A stretch of 43,007 nucleotides of DNA from positions 1 to 43,007 of the forward strand of contig QFNI01000034.1 in the NCBI GenBank assembly GCA_003240775.1, given 5' to 3'. The DNA comes from Mesorhizobium amorphae. GTDB lineage: Bacteria > Pseudomonadota > Alphaproteobacteria > Rhizobiales > Rhizobiaceae. A program made the position numbers and the translations under genes. The notes under the pieces were generated by a model, which saw only the letters and a list, made by a program, of their open reading frames with translations, searched no databases and was not told where the DNA came from. Shown in pieces: positions 15,864 to 27,374 of this stretch (position 1 is its first letter; each line of letters opens with the position of its first letter).

Positions 15864-16043
15864 TCAGCCCTTGGGCTCGATGACCTGGCGGCCGCGATAC
15901 ATGCCGGTCTTCAGGTCGACATGGTGGGGACGGCGCATCTCGCCCGAGTTCTTGTCCTCGATGTAGGTCGGGGACTTCAGCGCGTCGGCCGAGCGGCGCA
16001 TGCCGCGCTTGGAGGGGGAGGTCTTTCGCTTGGGAACGGCCAT
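15864..16043 (-). CDS. rpmF: 50S ribosomal protein L32
   Basis: A 59-residue basic protein reading MAVPKRKTSPSKRGMRRSAD at the N-terminus and ending GMYRGRQVIEPKG, which is the alphaproteobacterial L32 without zinc-binding cysteines. The ATG at 16043 has GGAG eight bases upstream. Its position between the small membrane protein and mtgA is familiar from rhizobial genomes. It is a structural component of the large ribosomal subunit. Confidence 0.97.
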   Translation of the reverse strand: MAVPKRKTSPSKRGMRRSADALKSPTYIEDKNSGEMRRPHHVDLKTGMYRGRQVIEPKG

Positions 16044-16189
16044 GGGAATGCTCCGATACGGACAGCCGGCCCGGGCGCCCTCGCTCGAAGAGAGGGCCGC
16101 GCCAGCCGGCGTTTGCGTTGAAAAGTGGCGTGGCTATACACGGCAAGGCTCTGGTTTTCCAGCTTGCCGGCACACTTTTTTGGGCAGCG

Positions 16190-16891
16190 TTAGCGCACGC
16201 ACCCCACATAGCCGCCCGCACGCGACGCGCGGCGCTCGATCAGGTTGGCGAGGCGCCCGAGCGCGCGACTGGGCTTGCCGGGATCGCGCGTGATGGGGTT
16301 GGGAAGCGCCACCGCCAGCAGTGCCGCCTGGCGCGCGGAAAGGTTTGCAGCCGAGCGGCCGAAATGGTGCTGGGCTGCGGCTTCCGCCCCGTAGATGCCG
16401 GGGCCCCATTCCACGATATTGAGGTAGATTTCCATGATGCGGCGCTTGGGCAGCACGAGATCGGCATAGATGGCGAGCGGCGCTTCGAGCGCTTTGCGCA
16501 CGAAGGAACGGCCCTGCCACAAAAAGAGGTTCTTCACCGTCTGCATGGGGATGGTGGAAGCCCCGCGCGTGGTCTCGCCGGCAAGCGCTTCCTCCACCAC
16601 CGCGCGCATCTCGCCCAGATCCACGCCGTGGTGGCGGCAGAACTGGCCGTCCTCGGACATGATCACGGAATGCACGAGCGCAGGCGAGATTTCCTCGATC
16701 GGCACCCAGCGGCGGTCGTAGCCCTGAAGCGTCACCGCGTCCTTCAGCATCAAGGTGGACACCGGGCGCACGAAGGAGGGGTAATAGAGAAGCGTGAGCA
16801 CGGTGGGGATCAGCACGAGCACGACGCAGACGAACACCGCCAGGCGGACGACGCGGCCCAGGCTCCACCGGCGCCTGCTTTTCAGCCTCAT
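16190..16891 (-). CDS. mtgA: Monofunctional biosynthetic peptidoglycan transglycosylase MtgA
   Basis: A 233-residue GT51 enzyme that polymerises lipid II into glycan strands in the periplasm. One N-terminal membrane anchor is visible (VVRLAVFVCVVLVLIPTVLT, about 14-33). Catalytic motif 1 is SEDGQFCRHHG with Glu80. Motif 2 is GASTIPMQTVKNLFL, followed by RKALEAPLAI and KRRIMEIYLNIVEWGPGIYG. The length is typical. I chose the ATG at 16891, preceded by GAAGGACA; an open frame continues upstream to 17380, but it would overlap the divergent ispA gene and has no family similarity. It is divergent from ispA over 220 bases. Confidence 0.95.
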   Translation of the reverse strand: MRLKSRRRWSLGRVVRLAVFVCVVLVLIPTVLTLLYYPSFVRPVSTLMLKDAVTLQGYDRRWVPIEEISPALVHSVIMSEDGQFCRHHGVDLGEMRAVVEEALAGETTRGASTIPMQTVKNLFLWQGRSFVRKALEAPLAIYADLVLPKRRIMEIYLNIVEWGPGIYGAEAAAQHHFGRSAANLSARQAALLAVALPNPITRDPGKPSRALGRLANLIERRASRAGGYVGCVR

Positions 16892-17111
16892 TGCCTGTCC
16901 TTCGCTGGGGGCCAAGCCGTCGAGTCCTGCGGGGTCGTCCACCGCCGGGATCGGGTCATCCCTCTTCTCGCCTTGAAGCGTGGGCTCGATCAAGTCGGGG
17001 TTCCTGCCGCCTCGCGGGGTTCGGGGTCCAACGCCGGACGGGCTGGCTTCCACCCCGCATAAAGGCCAAGGGGCGCTTGCGCAACGGACGGGGCTTCGAT
17101 ACCGCCGCCCC

Positions 17112-18038
17112 ATGACCGAACCGACCCAAGCCCGCTTCGAGGCCGTTCTCGCTTCCCGCGCAGCCGAAGTCAGTGCCTTTCTCGGCACGCTTCTGGACAC
17201 GCGGCCCCAAGCGGGCGAGATCATGCGGCCCGAGCGCTTGGTGGCCGCGATGCGGCATGGGGTGCTGAACGGGGGCAAGCGGCTGCGCCCGTTTCTCGTG
17301 ATGGAAAGCGCTGCCCTCTTCTCACGCACAAGTGACACGCGGGAAGCAGCCCTTCGCGTGGGTGCCGCGCTCGAATGCATCCACTGCTATTCGCTGATCC
17401 ACGACGACCTGCCGGCCATGGACGACGACGACCTGAGGCGCGGGCAGCCGACCGTTCACAAGGCGTTCGACGAGGCGACGGCGATTCTCGCGGGCGACGC
17501 GCTGATGACGCTCGCCTTCGACGTTCTCGCGAGCGCGGAAACCCCGCTGCCGGCCGAGCGGCGGATGGCGCTCGTCAGCGGGCTCGCGCGCGCGTCGGGC
17601 ATGGGCGGCATGGCGGGAGGCCAGGCGCTCGACCTCGCGGCCGAGGCGGAGCGGCCCGACGAGGAAGGCATCATCCGGCTTCAGGCCATGAAGACGGGCG
17701 CGCTGATCCGCTTCGCCTGCGAGGCGGGCGCGATTGTTGCGGGCGCTGGCGAGGCCGACCGCGAGCGGATGGCCGAATACGGCTCGGCCATCGGGCTCGC
17801 CTTTCAACTGGCCGACGACCTTCTCGACCGCACGGCGAGCGCCGAAGCGATGGGCAAGCGCACGGGCAAGGACGCGGCGGCCGGCAAGGGCACGCTGGTC
17901 GACCTGCACGGCGAGGACTGGACGCGCGCGCAGCTCGAAGGGCTGGTGGCGCAGGCCGTGGAGCTGCTTGCGCCCTTCGGCGAACGCGGCGCGGTGCTGC
18001 GCGACGCCGCACGCTTCGTGGCCAGCCGGGGGAAGTGA
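17112..18038 (+). CDS. ispA: (2E,6E)-farnesyl diphosphate synthase IspA
   Basis: A 308-residue class II-type prenyl synthase. The first Asp-rich motif DDLPAMDDDD is at residues 98-107, preceded by HCYSLIH, as in E. coli IspA; this upstream pattern favours a C15 (FPP) product. The second motif, FQLADDLLD, lies near 230-240. Lys56 and Arg57 in GGKRLRP bind IPP. It makes FPP for undecaprenyl phosphate, ubiquinone and hopanoids. I chose the ATG at 17112, the start of similarity; an in-frame ATG at 16980 would add residues encoded in the mtgA upstream region. Geranylgeranyl synthase is a less likely alternative. The gene ends beside a REP-like doublet. Confidence 0.93.
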   Translation: MTEPTQARFEAVLASRAAEVSAFLGTLLDTRPQAGEIMRPERLVAAMRHGVLNGGKRLRPFLVMESAALFSRTSDTREAALRVGAALECIHCYSLIHDDLPAMDDDDLRRGQPTVHKAFDEATAILAGDALMTLAFDVLASAETPLPAERRMALVSGLARASGMGGMAGGQALDLAAEAERPDEEGIIRLQAMKTGALIRFACEAGAIVAGAGEADRERMAEYGSAIGLAFQLADDLLDRTASAEAMGKRTGKDAAAGKGTLVDLHGEDWTRAQLEGLVAQAVELLAPFGERGAVLRDAARFVASRGK

Positions 18039-18063
18039 ACGGGGCGTCTTTGGTGGGATGGAG

Positions 18064-18210
18064 AGGTCACGGTATGGATTCTCGGGTCAAGCCCGAGAAT
18101 GACTATGGTGGGATGGAAATGGGAGTGGATTCCACCACCGCTGTCGTGGAGCTCATCCTCACACCCATTCGTCATTCTCGGGCTTGACCCGAGAATCCAT
18201 GCCGTGACCT
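18064..18210. repeat. REP-like inverted doublet, copy 1
   Basis: Two inverted copies of a palindromic unit with core CTCGGGTCAAGCCCGAG lie at about 18064-18104 and 18170-18210, separated by about 65 bases. Each arm can fold on its own, and the two arms can pair with each other over about 40 bases with a few mismatches. The same doublet occurs at 35583-35725. It sits between the convergent ends of ispA and the lytic transglycosylase gene. Confidence 0.85.
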
Positions 18211-18239
18211 TCCCACCCTGCTGACGGTGCAGACCCCCC

Positions 18240-19133
18240 TCACCTGTTTCGCAGCACGACGCAGGCGCCGCCCGCTTGGCGCAGGGCGCGGCAGATGGTG
18301 TCGGCTTCCTTGCGGCTGTCCGCGCCGATGCGCACGGCATAGATGCCGCGGCGGCCGCGCGGGGAGCGGATGCGGCTTACCACGGGCTCGTGGCCCGCCG
18401 CTTCCGCGCCGAGCCGGCCCTTCAGCCTATCCCACTGGCGCACCGCTGCCTGGCGGCGGAAATTGCCGGCCACCTGCACGCCCCAGGGCTGGCGCAGGAT
18501 CTCGGACATCGGCACGGTGCGCGTGAGGATCACGGGCAGAGCGCGGCAGGCCTGTGCGAAAGGGGTCGCGCCGTCGATGGGGCGTTCCACCCCCTGGTAG
18601 GCGCGGTCGGAAAAATTGTCGGCGGGCTCGCCCAGGATGTCGAGCACGTAGTTCTCGGTCTCGAGCGGCAGAAAGCCGCCCGAAGAAAGCCAGCGGCCGA
18701 CGCGTCCCTCGCCCGCATTGTAGGCCGCCGCTGCCAGGCCCCAGTTGCCGAGATTGCTGCGAAGCTCGGCCAGATGCCGCGCGGAGGCGGGAATGGCCTG
18801 CTCGATGTTGAACGGGTCCGCCAGGCCCTCCGCCTTGGCGGTGGCGGGCATGAACTGGGCGATGCCCTGCGCGCCGACGGGCGAGACCGCGCCCGCGTCG
18901 AAGCGGCTTTCCTTCCAGATCAGGCGGGCGAAGAAGTGGGGCGACAGGCTGTGGCGCTCGGCCTCGCGCTCGATCAGCTGGCAGATGCGGTGGACGGATG
19001 TGTCGGTGCGCGGGCGCGGCGGGTCGGCGCGGGCTTCGACTGAGCCGAAAGCCAGCAGCGCCGCGAGAAGAAGCGCCCTACTCCGCAGCGGTCGCGGCGC
19101 GGCTCGCGCCTTGCCCGAAGCGGGCTTCCACAT
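18240..19133 (-). CDS. Lytic murein transglycosylase with C-terminal SPOR domain
   Basis: A 297-residue exported enzyme. The N-terminus is a long signal peptide, basic to residue 18 and then ALLLAALLAFGSVEARA. The SLT fold follows: the catalytic Glu75 is in LIWKESRF, then GAVSPVGAQGIAQFMPATA and AAAYNAGEGRV. The last 70 residues (GIYAVRIGADSRKEADTICR to GACVVL) resemble a SPOR domain, which binds denuded glycan at division sites. It cleaves murein glycan to form 1,6-anhydromuramyl ends. The ATG at 19133 lies inside ispG, giving a 56-base overlap, with only a weak GGTGG upstream; translation is probably coupled to ispG. It ends facing ispA, with the REP-like doublet between them. Confidence 0.9.
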   Translation of the reverse strand: MWKPASGKARAAPRPLRSRALLLAALLAFGSVEARADPPRPRTDTSVHRICQLIEREAERHSLSPHFFARLIWKESRFDAGAVSPVGAQGIAQFMPATAKAEGLADPFNIEQAIPASARHLAELRSNLGNWGLAAAAYNAGEGRVGRWLSSGGFLPLETENYVLDILGEPADNFSDRAYQGVERPIDGATPFAQACRALPVILTRTVPMSEILRQPWGVQVAGNFRRQAAVRQWDRLKGRLGAEAAGHEPVVSRIRSPRGRRGIYAVRIGADSRKEADTICRALRQAGGACVVLRNR

Positions 19134-20340
19134 AGTCGGCCACCATGGTCTGGAAGTCGGCTGCGATGTTGGGCCCGCGCAGCGTGGTCGCCTTGCGGCC
19201 GTCGATGAAGACGGGGGCGGAAGGGGTCTCGCCCGTGCCGGGCAGCGAGATGCCGATATCGGCATGCTTGCTTTCGCCGGGGCCGTTCACGATGCAGCCC
19301 ATGACGGCCACCTTGAGCGCCTCGACACCGGGATAGCGCGTGCGCCATTCCGCCATGTTGCGCTTGATGTCGCCCTGGATCGTTTCGGCCAGCTCTTGGA
19401 ACACGGTGGAAGTGGTGCGCCCGCAGCCCGGACAGGCGGCGACCACCGGCAGGAACTGGCGGAAGCCCATCACCTGCAGGAGTTCCTGCGCCACCTGGAC
19501 CTCGCGCGTGCGGTCGCCGCGCGGTTCGGGCGTGAGCGAGATGCGGATGGTGTCGCCGATGCCGGCCTGAAGCAGGATGCCGAGCGCTGCCGAAGACGAG
19601 ACGATGCCCTTGGTGCCCATGCCGGCCTCGGTCAAGCCCAGATGAAGCGCGTGGTCGGAACGCTTGGCGAGTTCGGTGTAGACCGCGATCAGTTCCTGCA
19701 CGGCCGAGACCTTGGCCGACAAGATGATGCGCGAGCGGGCCAGGCCGATCTCCTCGGCCAGTTCGGCCGACAGGATGGCCGAGCGCACGATGGCCTCGCG
19801 CGTCACTTCCTGGGCGGTCAGCGGCGAGCCCTTCGCGGCGTTCTCGTCCATCAGCGCGGTCAGGAGCTCCTGGTCGAGCGAGCCCCAGTTGACGCCGATG
19901 CGCACGGGCTTGTCCCAGCGGATCGCCGTTTCGACGATGGCTGCGAACTGACGGTCCTTCTTGTCCTTGAAGCCGACATTGCCGGGATTGATGCGATACT
20001 TGGCGAGCGCTTCCGCGCAGGCCGGGTGGTCGGCGAGCAGCTTGTGGCCGATATAGTGGAAGTCGCCCACGAGCGGCACGTCGACGCCGACGCGCAGGAG
20101 CCTGTCGCGGATGCGGGGGACTGCGGCTGCGGCCTCGTCGCGGTCCACCGTGATGCGGACGATCTCGGAGCCGGCGCGGTGGAGGGCCGCGACCTGGGCG
20201 ACGGTGGCGTCGATGTCGGCCGTGTCCGTGTTGGTCATGGACTGGACGACCACGGGTGCGTCGCCTCCTACCACCACGCCGCCCACATCCACGCCGACCG
20301 AGCGGCGACGGGGGAGAAGGGCTGTCGGACTACTGGCCAC
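19078..20340 (-). CDS. ispG: 4-hydroxy-3-methylbut-2-en-1-yl diphosphate synthase IspG (GcpE)
   Basis: A 420-residue MEP-pathway enzyme that reductively opens MEcPP to HMBPP. The N-terminal TIM barrel shows VVVQSMTNTDT and RINPGNVG. The [4Fe-4S] ligands are Cys303 and Cys306 in CPGCGRTT and Cys349 in MGCIVNGPGE. The start is a GTG at 20340 with a strong AGGAGG six bases upstream. The C-terminal 15 residues overlap the next gene, the lytic transglycosylase. Reduced ferredoxin or flavodoxin supplies electrons in other bacteria; the FdxA encoded in this window is a possible but unproven donor. Confidence 0.97.
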   Translation of the reverse strand: MASSPTALLPRRRSVGVDVGGVVVGGDAPVVVQSMTNTDTADIDATVAQVAALHRAGSEIVRITVDRDEAAAAVPRIRDRLLRVGVDVPLVGDFHYIGHKLLADHPACAEALAKYRINPGNVGFKDKKDRQFAAIVETAIRWDKPVRIGVNWGSLDQELLTALMDENAAKGSPLTAQEVTREAIVRSAILSAELAEEIGLARSRIILSAKVSAVQELIAVYTELAKRSDHALHLGLTEAGMGTKGIVSSSAALGILLQAGIGDTIRISLTPEPRGDRTREVQVAQELLQVMGFRQFLPVVAACPGCGRTTSTVFQELAETIQGDIKRNMAEWRTRYPGVEALKVAVMGCIVNGPGESKHADIGISLPGTGETPSAPVFIDGRKATTLRGPNIAADFQTMVADYVEARFGQGASRAATAAE

Positions 20341-20429
20341 GGGCGGCCTCCTGCGGGGGATACGAGGCCATCAGGTGGCGGGACGGGAAGGGCTTGTCAA
20401 CCAAAGCGATGGTGATGGCACCGAGAGCC

Positions 20430-20454
20430 GGAACCGGTTGTCACACAAATCATT
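20430..20454 (+). promoter_or_regulatory. Possible EcfG-type promoter for the DUF3309 gene
   Basis: GGAAC (20430-20434) is followed after 16 bases by CATT (20451-20454), one mismatch from the EcfG -10 element CGTT. It lies about 40 bases before the small gene at 20494. The match is weaker than that at rpoH and could be chance. Confidence 0.3.
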
Positions 20455-20493
20455 TCACGATTGTTGCAACAGTTTGACGACCTTGGAGGGGCC

Positions 20494-20652
20494 ATGACCG
20501 TCAGCACGATCCTTATCATCATCCTCGTTCTTCTGCTTATCGGCGCGTTTCCCACCTGGGGCTATTCGCGCGGCTGGGGCTATGGGCCGAGCGGCATCCT
20601 GGGCGTGGTGCTCGTGGTGCTGATCGTTCTCCTGCTCTTGGGCAGAATCTGA
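20494..20652 (+). CDS. DUF3309 family small membrane protein
   Basis: A 52-residue protein with two membrane segments (TVSTILIIILVLLLIGAF and ILGVVLVVLIVLLLLG) joined by PTWGYSRGWGYGPSG. The central Gly/Tyr/Trp motif is the hallmark of DUF3309, which is widespread in Proteobacteria and of unknown function. The ATG at 20494 is preceded by GGAGG; an upstream TTG in the same frame is not needed. It is a single-gene unit with a strong terminator just downstream. Confidence 0.9.
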   Translation: MTVSTILIIILVLLLIGAFPTWGYSRGWGYGPSGILGVVLVVLIVLLLLGRI

Positions 20653-20676
20653 CCGCTCCCAGTCCGGGGCGATCGA

Positions 20677-20707
20677 GGGCGCGGGGCTCAAGCCCCGCGC
20701 CCTTTTT
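20677..20707 (+). terminator. Strong rho-independent terminator of the DUF3309 gene
   Basis: GGGCGCGGGGC (20677-20687) and GCCCCGCGCCC (20692-20702) form an 11-bp perfect GC stem with a TCAA loop, followed by TTTTT at 20703-20707. It abuts the stop codon of the converging MFS gene. Confidence 0.9.
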
Positions 20708-21891
20708 CAATGGCCGCCGCTGGGCTTCGCGTCCGCTGCCGCCACGAGCGGGCTCATCAGGAAGGTGACGAACAGCAAACCGGCCATCGCCATGAACACG
20801 GGCGAGAAGCCCGTATGCTCGCCGATCACGCCGATGGACGAGGGCGCGAGCAGGATGCCGGCATAGCCCATGGTAGTGACCACGCTCATTGCCGTGCCGA
20901 CCGAAATGCCCGGCTGGTTGCCGGCTGCGGAAAACGCGATCGGCACGGTGTTCGCAACACCCAGGCCCGCAATGAAGAAGGCCGCGATCACAAGGGTCGG
21001 CGTCGGCAGCAGGGATGCCGCCAGCATCGCCACCGTGGCGACCAGGCTGGAAACGCGCATGGTGCGCACCGCGCCGAAGCGGTCGCGCACCGCATCGCCC
21101 GCAAAGCGCATCACCGCCATCGCACCCGCGAAGAAGGCATAAGCGAAGCCTGCCACCGCGATGCCCGCGCCGCGTTCCTGGCTCATGTAGAGCGCGCCCC
21201 AGTCGAGCACCGCGCCTTCGGAAACGAACACGAACAGCGCCACCACCCCGAGAAGATAGACGATCGGGCTCTTGGGCAGACGGAAGGGCTCGCGCGGCGT
21301 GCCGGCGGGCTTGGCCTCACCGATGGTGGGGAGGAAATTGGCGAAGCAGAGGAGGCCAACGCTGATCGCCACCACGGCGACCAACGCCGCATGGGCCACG
21401 GCGCCCGTGTTCTGCAGGAGAATGCCGCCGAGCGCGCTGCCGGCGAAGCCGCCCAGGCTCCAGAAACCGTGCATGGACGACATCACGGCCTTGCCGAGCC
21501 GGCGCTCGACCGAAACGGTGGCCGCGTTCATCGCCACGTCCGTGCAGCCCACCATGGCGCCGAAGGCCACCATCGCGACGGCCGTTGTCCAGACATCGGG
21601 CGAGAGAACGACGAGCAGGAGGCCTGTTCCCTGGATGAGGCCGAAGGTGCGCAGCACCGCCCGCTCGCCGAAGCGCGCCATCAGCCAGCCGCACCAGGGC
21701 ATGGAAAGGAGCGCGCCGATGCCGAAGCAGAAGATCAGCATGCCCATGGTGGATTCGGTGATGCCGAGCCGCGCCATCACGAGCGGGATGTGCGGCGCCC
21801 AGCTTCCCACCATGAAGCCGTTGACCAGAAACACCGCCGCCACCGCCCACCGCGCGCGGCGGGCCAGAAGAAACGTGTTGGAAGCGTCCAT
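20707..21891 (-). CDS. MFS transporter, YbjJ-like
   Basis: A 394-residue major facilitator with about 12 hydrophobic segments. The first cytoplasmic loop motif is modified: GWLMARFGERAVLR. The N-terminal half resembles the YbjJ group of E. coli (GFMVGSWAPHIPLVMARLGI, MNAATVSVERRLGKAVMSSMHGFWSLGGF), whose substrate is not settled. The loop SMHGFWSLGG is characteristic. The ATG at 21891 is the chosen start. It converges with the DUF3309 gene and shares the boundary with its terminator. Nothing nearby suggests a substrate. Confidence 0.88.
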   Translation of the reverse strand: MDASNTFLLARRARWAVAAVFLVNGFMVGSWAPHIPLVMARLGITESTMGMLIFCFGIGALLSMPWCGWLMARFGERAVLRTFGLIQGTGLLLVVLSPDVWTTAVAMVAFGAMVGCTDVAMNAATVSVERRLGKAVMSSMHGFWSLGGFAGSALGGILLQNTGAVAHAALVAVVAISVGLLCFANFLPTIGEAKPAGTPREPFRLPKSPIVYLLGVVALFVFVSEGAVLDWGALYMSQERGAGIAVAGFAYAFFAGAMAVMRFAGDAVRDRFGAVRTMRVSSLVATVAMLAASLLPTPTLVIAAFFIAGLGVANTVPIAFSAAGNQPGISVGTAMSVVTTMGYAGILLAPSSIGVIGEHTGFSPVFMAMAGLLFVTFLMSPLVAAADAKPSGGH

Positions 21892-22004
21892 GGGCGTGAT
21901 CCGAGCGAATGGGCGGATCGGGTATAGAGGCGGGGCGAAGCCGACGCCAGCGCACGGAGCGCGTCACATGGAGTGACGCGGGGAAACCACGCTGGCGTGC
22001 GAGT

Positions 22005-22051
22005 GCGACAAGTCGGGCCGATCGCTGAGGGCTGCGCTTCCGACCTGTCGC
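22005..22051 (-). terminator. Imperfect inverted repeat downstream of pyruvate carboxylase
   Basis: 12-base arms at 22005-22016 and 22040-22051 pair with one mismatch (GCGACAAGTCGG with CCGACCTGTCGC) around a 23-base loop, four bases past the pyc stop. A second perfect 8-bp repeat lies at 21960-21980. No T run follows on the minus strand, so these may be 3'-end stabilising hairpins rather than intrinsic terminators. Confidence 0.4.
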
Positions 22052-22055
22052 GTTT

Positions 22056-25520
<3,465 letters not shown>

Positions 25521-25651
25521 GGGACACGGCTCCAGGCAGCAGGGCGGCGCATGATTAGCGCGCGGATGGTGCAGTGCAAACAGAAACTGTGCGCTTGCTG
25601 AACCGTTTGAACAACGCATTCGCGAGGGCGGCGTTTCCCGGACGCGACGCC

Positions 25652-25682
25652 AAAACAAAAGCCCGGCGCAAGGCCGGGCTTT
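25652..25682 (-). terminator. Rho-independent terminator of livK
   Basis: AAAGCCCGGC (25658-25667) and GCCGGGCTTT (25673-25682) form a 10-bp stem with a five-base loop; the minus strand continues TTTTGTTTT. It is 25 bases past the livK stop and has the same stem sequence as the carD terminator. Confidence 0.85.
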
Positions 25683-25706
25683 CGGTTTGCGGAGAGCCTG
25701 TGCGGC

Positions 25707-26828
25707 TTACTGCGCGTTCTCGGTGTAGGTGTACTGGCCGTCGGCGCCCTTGGCCCAGGTGTACATCACGTAGTCGGGACGGGTGATGTCGCCCTTGGAA
25801 TCGAAGCTCAGCGAGCCGATGGCGGTGGCAAACGCGTCGCCGGACTTGGCGGCCTCGGCGACCTTCTGGGGCTCGTTCGAGCCGGCCTTCTTGGCGGCTT
25901 CGGCGATCACCTGCACGGCTGCGTAGGAGTAGAGCGTGTAGGCCTCGGGCTCGAAGCCGGCAGCGCGGAACTTCTCGACGAGTTCCTTGGAAGCCGGGTT
26001 CTTGCGCGGATCGGGAGCAAACGTCATCAGCGTGCCGTTCACCGCGTCGCCCGCGATGGAAGCCAGCTCGTTCGATACGATGCCGTCGCCCGACATGAAG
26101 GTCGCCTTCACGCCCTGGTCGGCGAGCTGGCGCATCATCAGGCCGGCTTCGGTGTGCAGGCCGCCGTAATACACGACCGACACGCCCGCCTGCTTGAGCT
26201 TGGCGATGAGCGCCGAGAAGTCCTTGTCGCCGGGGTTGATGCCTTCATAGGCGGCTTCGGTGACGCCGGCTGCGTTGAGCGCCTTCTTGGTCTCGTCGGC
26301 AAGGCCCTGACCATAAGGGGTCTTGTCGTGGATCACGGCGATCTTGGCATCCTTGAAGTTGGCGGCGAGATAGTCGCCGGCCACCTTGCCCTGCTGGTCG
26401 TCGCGACCGCAGGTGCGGAACGTGTTCCACAGGCCGCGCTCGGTATAGGTCGGGTTGGTGGAAGCGGGCGACACCTGCATGATGTCGTTTTCGGCATAGA
26501 CCTCGGAAGCGGGGATCGACACGCCCGAGTTGAAGTGGCCGACCACGAACTTCACGCCATCGGCTGCGAACTTGTTGGCGACCGAGATGCCCTGCTTGGG
26601 GTCGGACACGTCGTCGCCCACGACCACCTGGATCTGCTCGCCGTTGATGCCGCCGGCTGCGTTGATGTCGGCTGCCGCCTGCTCAGCGCCGCGCTGGAGC
26701 TGCGCGCCGAAGGCGGCATTCGGGCCGGTGATCGGACCGGCAACGCCGATGATGACATCCGCCCAGGCCGAGCCGCTGAACGCGACAAGCGCGGTCATCG
26801 CCACGGCGGACAAAAGTGACTTCTTCAT
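25707..26828 (-). CDS. livK: Branched-chain amino acid ABC transporter substrate-binding protein
   Basis: A 373-residue periplasmic protein of the Leu/Ile/Val-binding family. The signal peptide is MKKSLLSAVAMTALVAFSGS up to AWA, with the mature start DVIIGVAGPITGPNAAFG. The type I receptor fold includes GHFNSGVSIPASEVY and YYGGLHTEAGLMMRQL. It binds branched-chain or related amino acids and feeds LivHMGF. The ATG at 26828 has GGGAG eight bases upstream; an in-frame ATG 60 bases earlier would place extra polar residues before the signal. It is the last gene of the liv group, separated by 179 bases, and may have its own promoter to give the higher level expected of a binding protein. Confidence 0.95.
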   Translation of the reverse strand: MKKSLLSAVAMTALVAFSGSAWADVIIGVAGPITGPNAAFGAQLQRGAEQAAADINAAGGINGEQIQVVVGDDVSDPKQGISVANKFAADGVKFVVGHFNSGVSIPASEVYAENDIMQVSPASTNPTYTERGLWNTFRTCGRDDQQGKVAGDYLAANFKDAKIAVIHDKTPYGQGLADETKKALNAAGVTEAAYEGINPGDKDFSALIAKLKQAGVSVVYYGGLHTEAGLMMRQLADQGVKATFMSGDGIVSNELASIAGDAVNGTLMTFAPDPRKNPASKELVEKFRAAGFEPEAYTLYSYAAVQVIAEAAKKAGSNEPQKVAEAAKSGDAFATAIGSLSFDSKGDITRPDYVMYTWAKGADGQYTYTENAQ

Positions 26829-27007
26829 TACTGAACTCCCGTTGAAGATAAAGGCGGGCTCTGAGGTGGCCGTGTTTTTTGCCTTCATGCGATGCCTGCC
26901 CTTGATCGCAGAAGAAATTGATTGCCGATTTTCCAGTCTTTGTCACGCCCAATCGGTGGCCGCGCGAAACTTGCGCACGACAGAAGAAAACGCGCTGCTG
27001 AGCCGGC

Positions 27008-27358
27008 TCAAGCCTTGGCCTTCCAGGACAGCGGGCTCGCCTGCTCGTAGAGCCAGTGATACTGGCGGACCATCTGCTGGGTGCGGGTGTAGCGGAAGCC
27101 CAGGATGCCGAAAATCAGCAAGATGATGGTGTCCACCACATAGTATTGCGGCGCAAACATCGTGCCTTCGAACAGCGCGTGATGGATGAAGCGGACGGCG
27201 ACGCCGAGCGCCAGGAGGTAGAGCACGAGGGTCGGCACCGGGCGCCAGGTCTTGGCGCAGGCGCGGCCCGTCATCCAGGCGGCCCAGCCGCCGAGCAGGA
27301 AGGTTATGAAGAAGAACTGCCAGACCGACGGCTCTTCGTGGAGGATGCCCTGGAACAT
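27008..27358 (-). CDS. DUF6867 family membrane protein of the liv operon
   Basis: A 116-residue protein with three probable membrane segments (VWQFFFITFLLGGWAAWMTG, PVPTLVLYLLALGVAVRFI and YVVDTIILLIFGILGFRYTR) and a basic C-terminal tail. I recognise it as the small membrane protein found with liv genes in Hyphomicrobiales (DUF6867); its function is unknown. GGAGGAA lies upstream of the ATG at 27358, and the livF stop is only 16 bases away, so it is in the liv operon. A structural or regulatory subunit of the importer is an inference from position only. Confidence 0.82.
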   Translation of the reverse strand: MFQGILHEEPSVWQFFFITFLLGGWAAWMTGRACAKTWRPVPTLVLYLLALGVAVRFIHHALFEGTMFAPQYYVVDTIILLIFGILGFRYTRTQQMVRQYHWLYEQASPLSWKAKA

Positions 27359-27374
27359 GTCTATTCCTCCCGCC

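Noticed and set aside
20455..20691. A 78-codon minus-strand frame opposite the DUF3309 gene
   Set aside because: Antisense to a recognised family; His/Gln/Asp/Lys-rich low-complexity translation; crosses the terminator.
26999..27010. Perfect palindrome TGAGCCGGCTCA at the DUF6867 stop codon
   Set aside because: Only a four-base stem is possible with a loop and there is no T run; palindromes of this size are expected by chance in GC-rich DNA, so I do not call a terminator.
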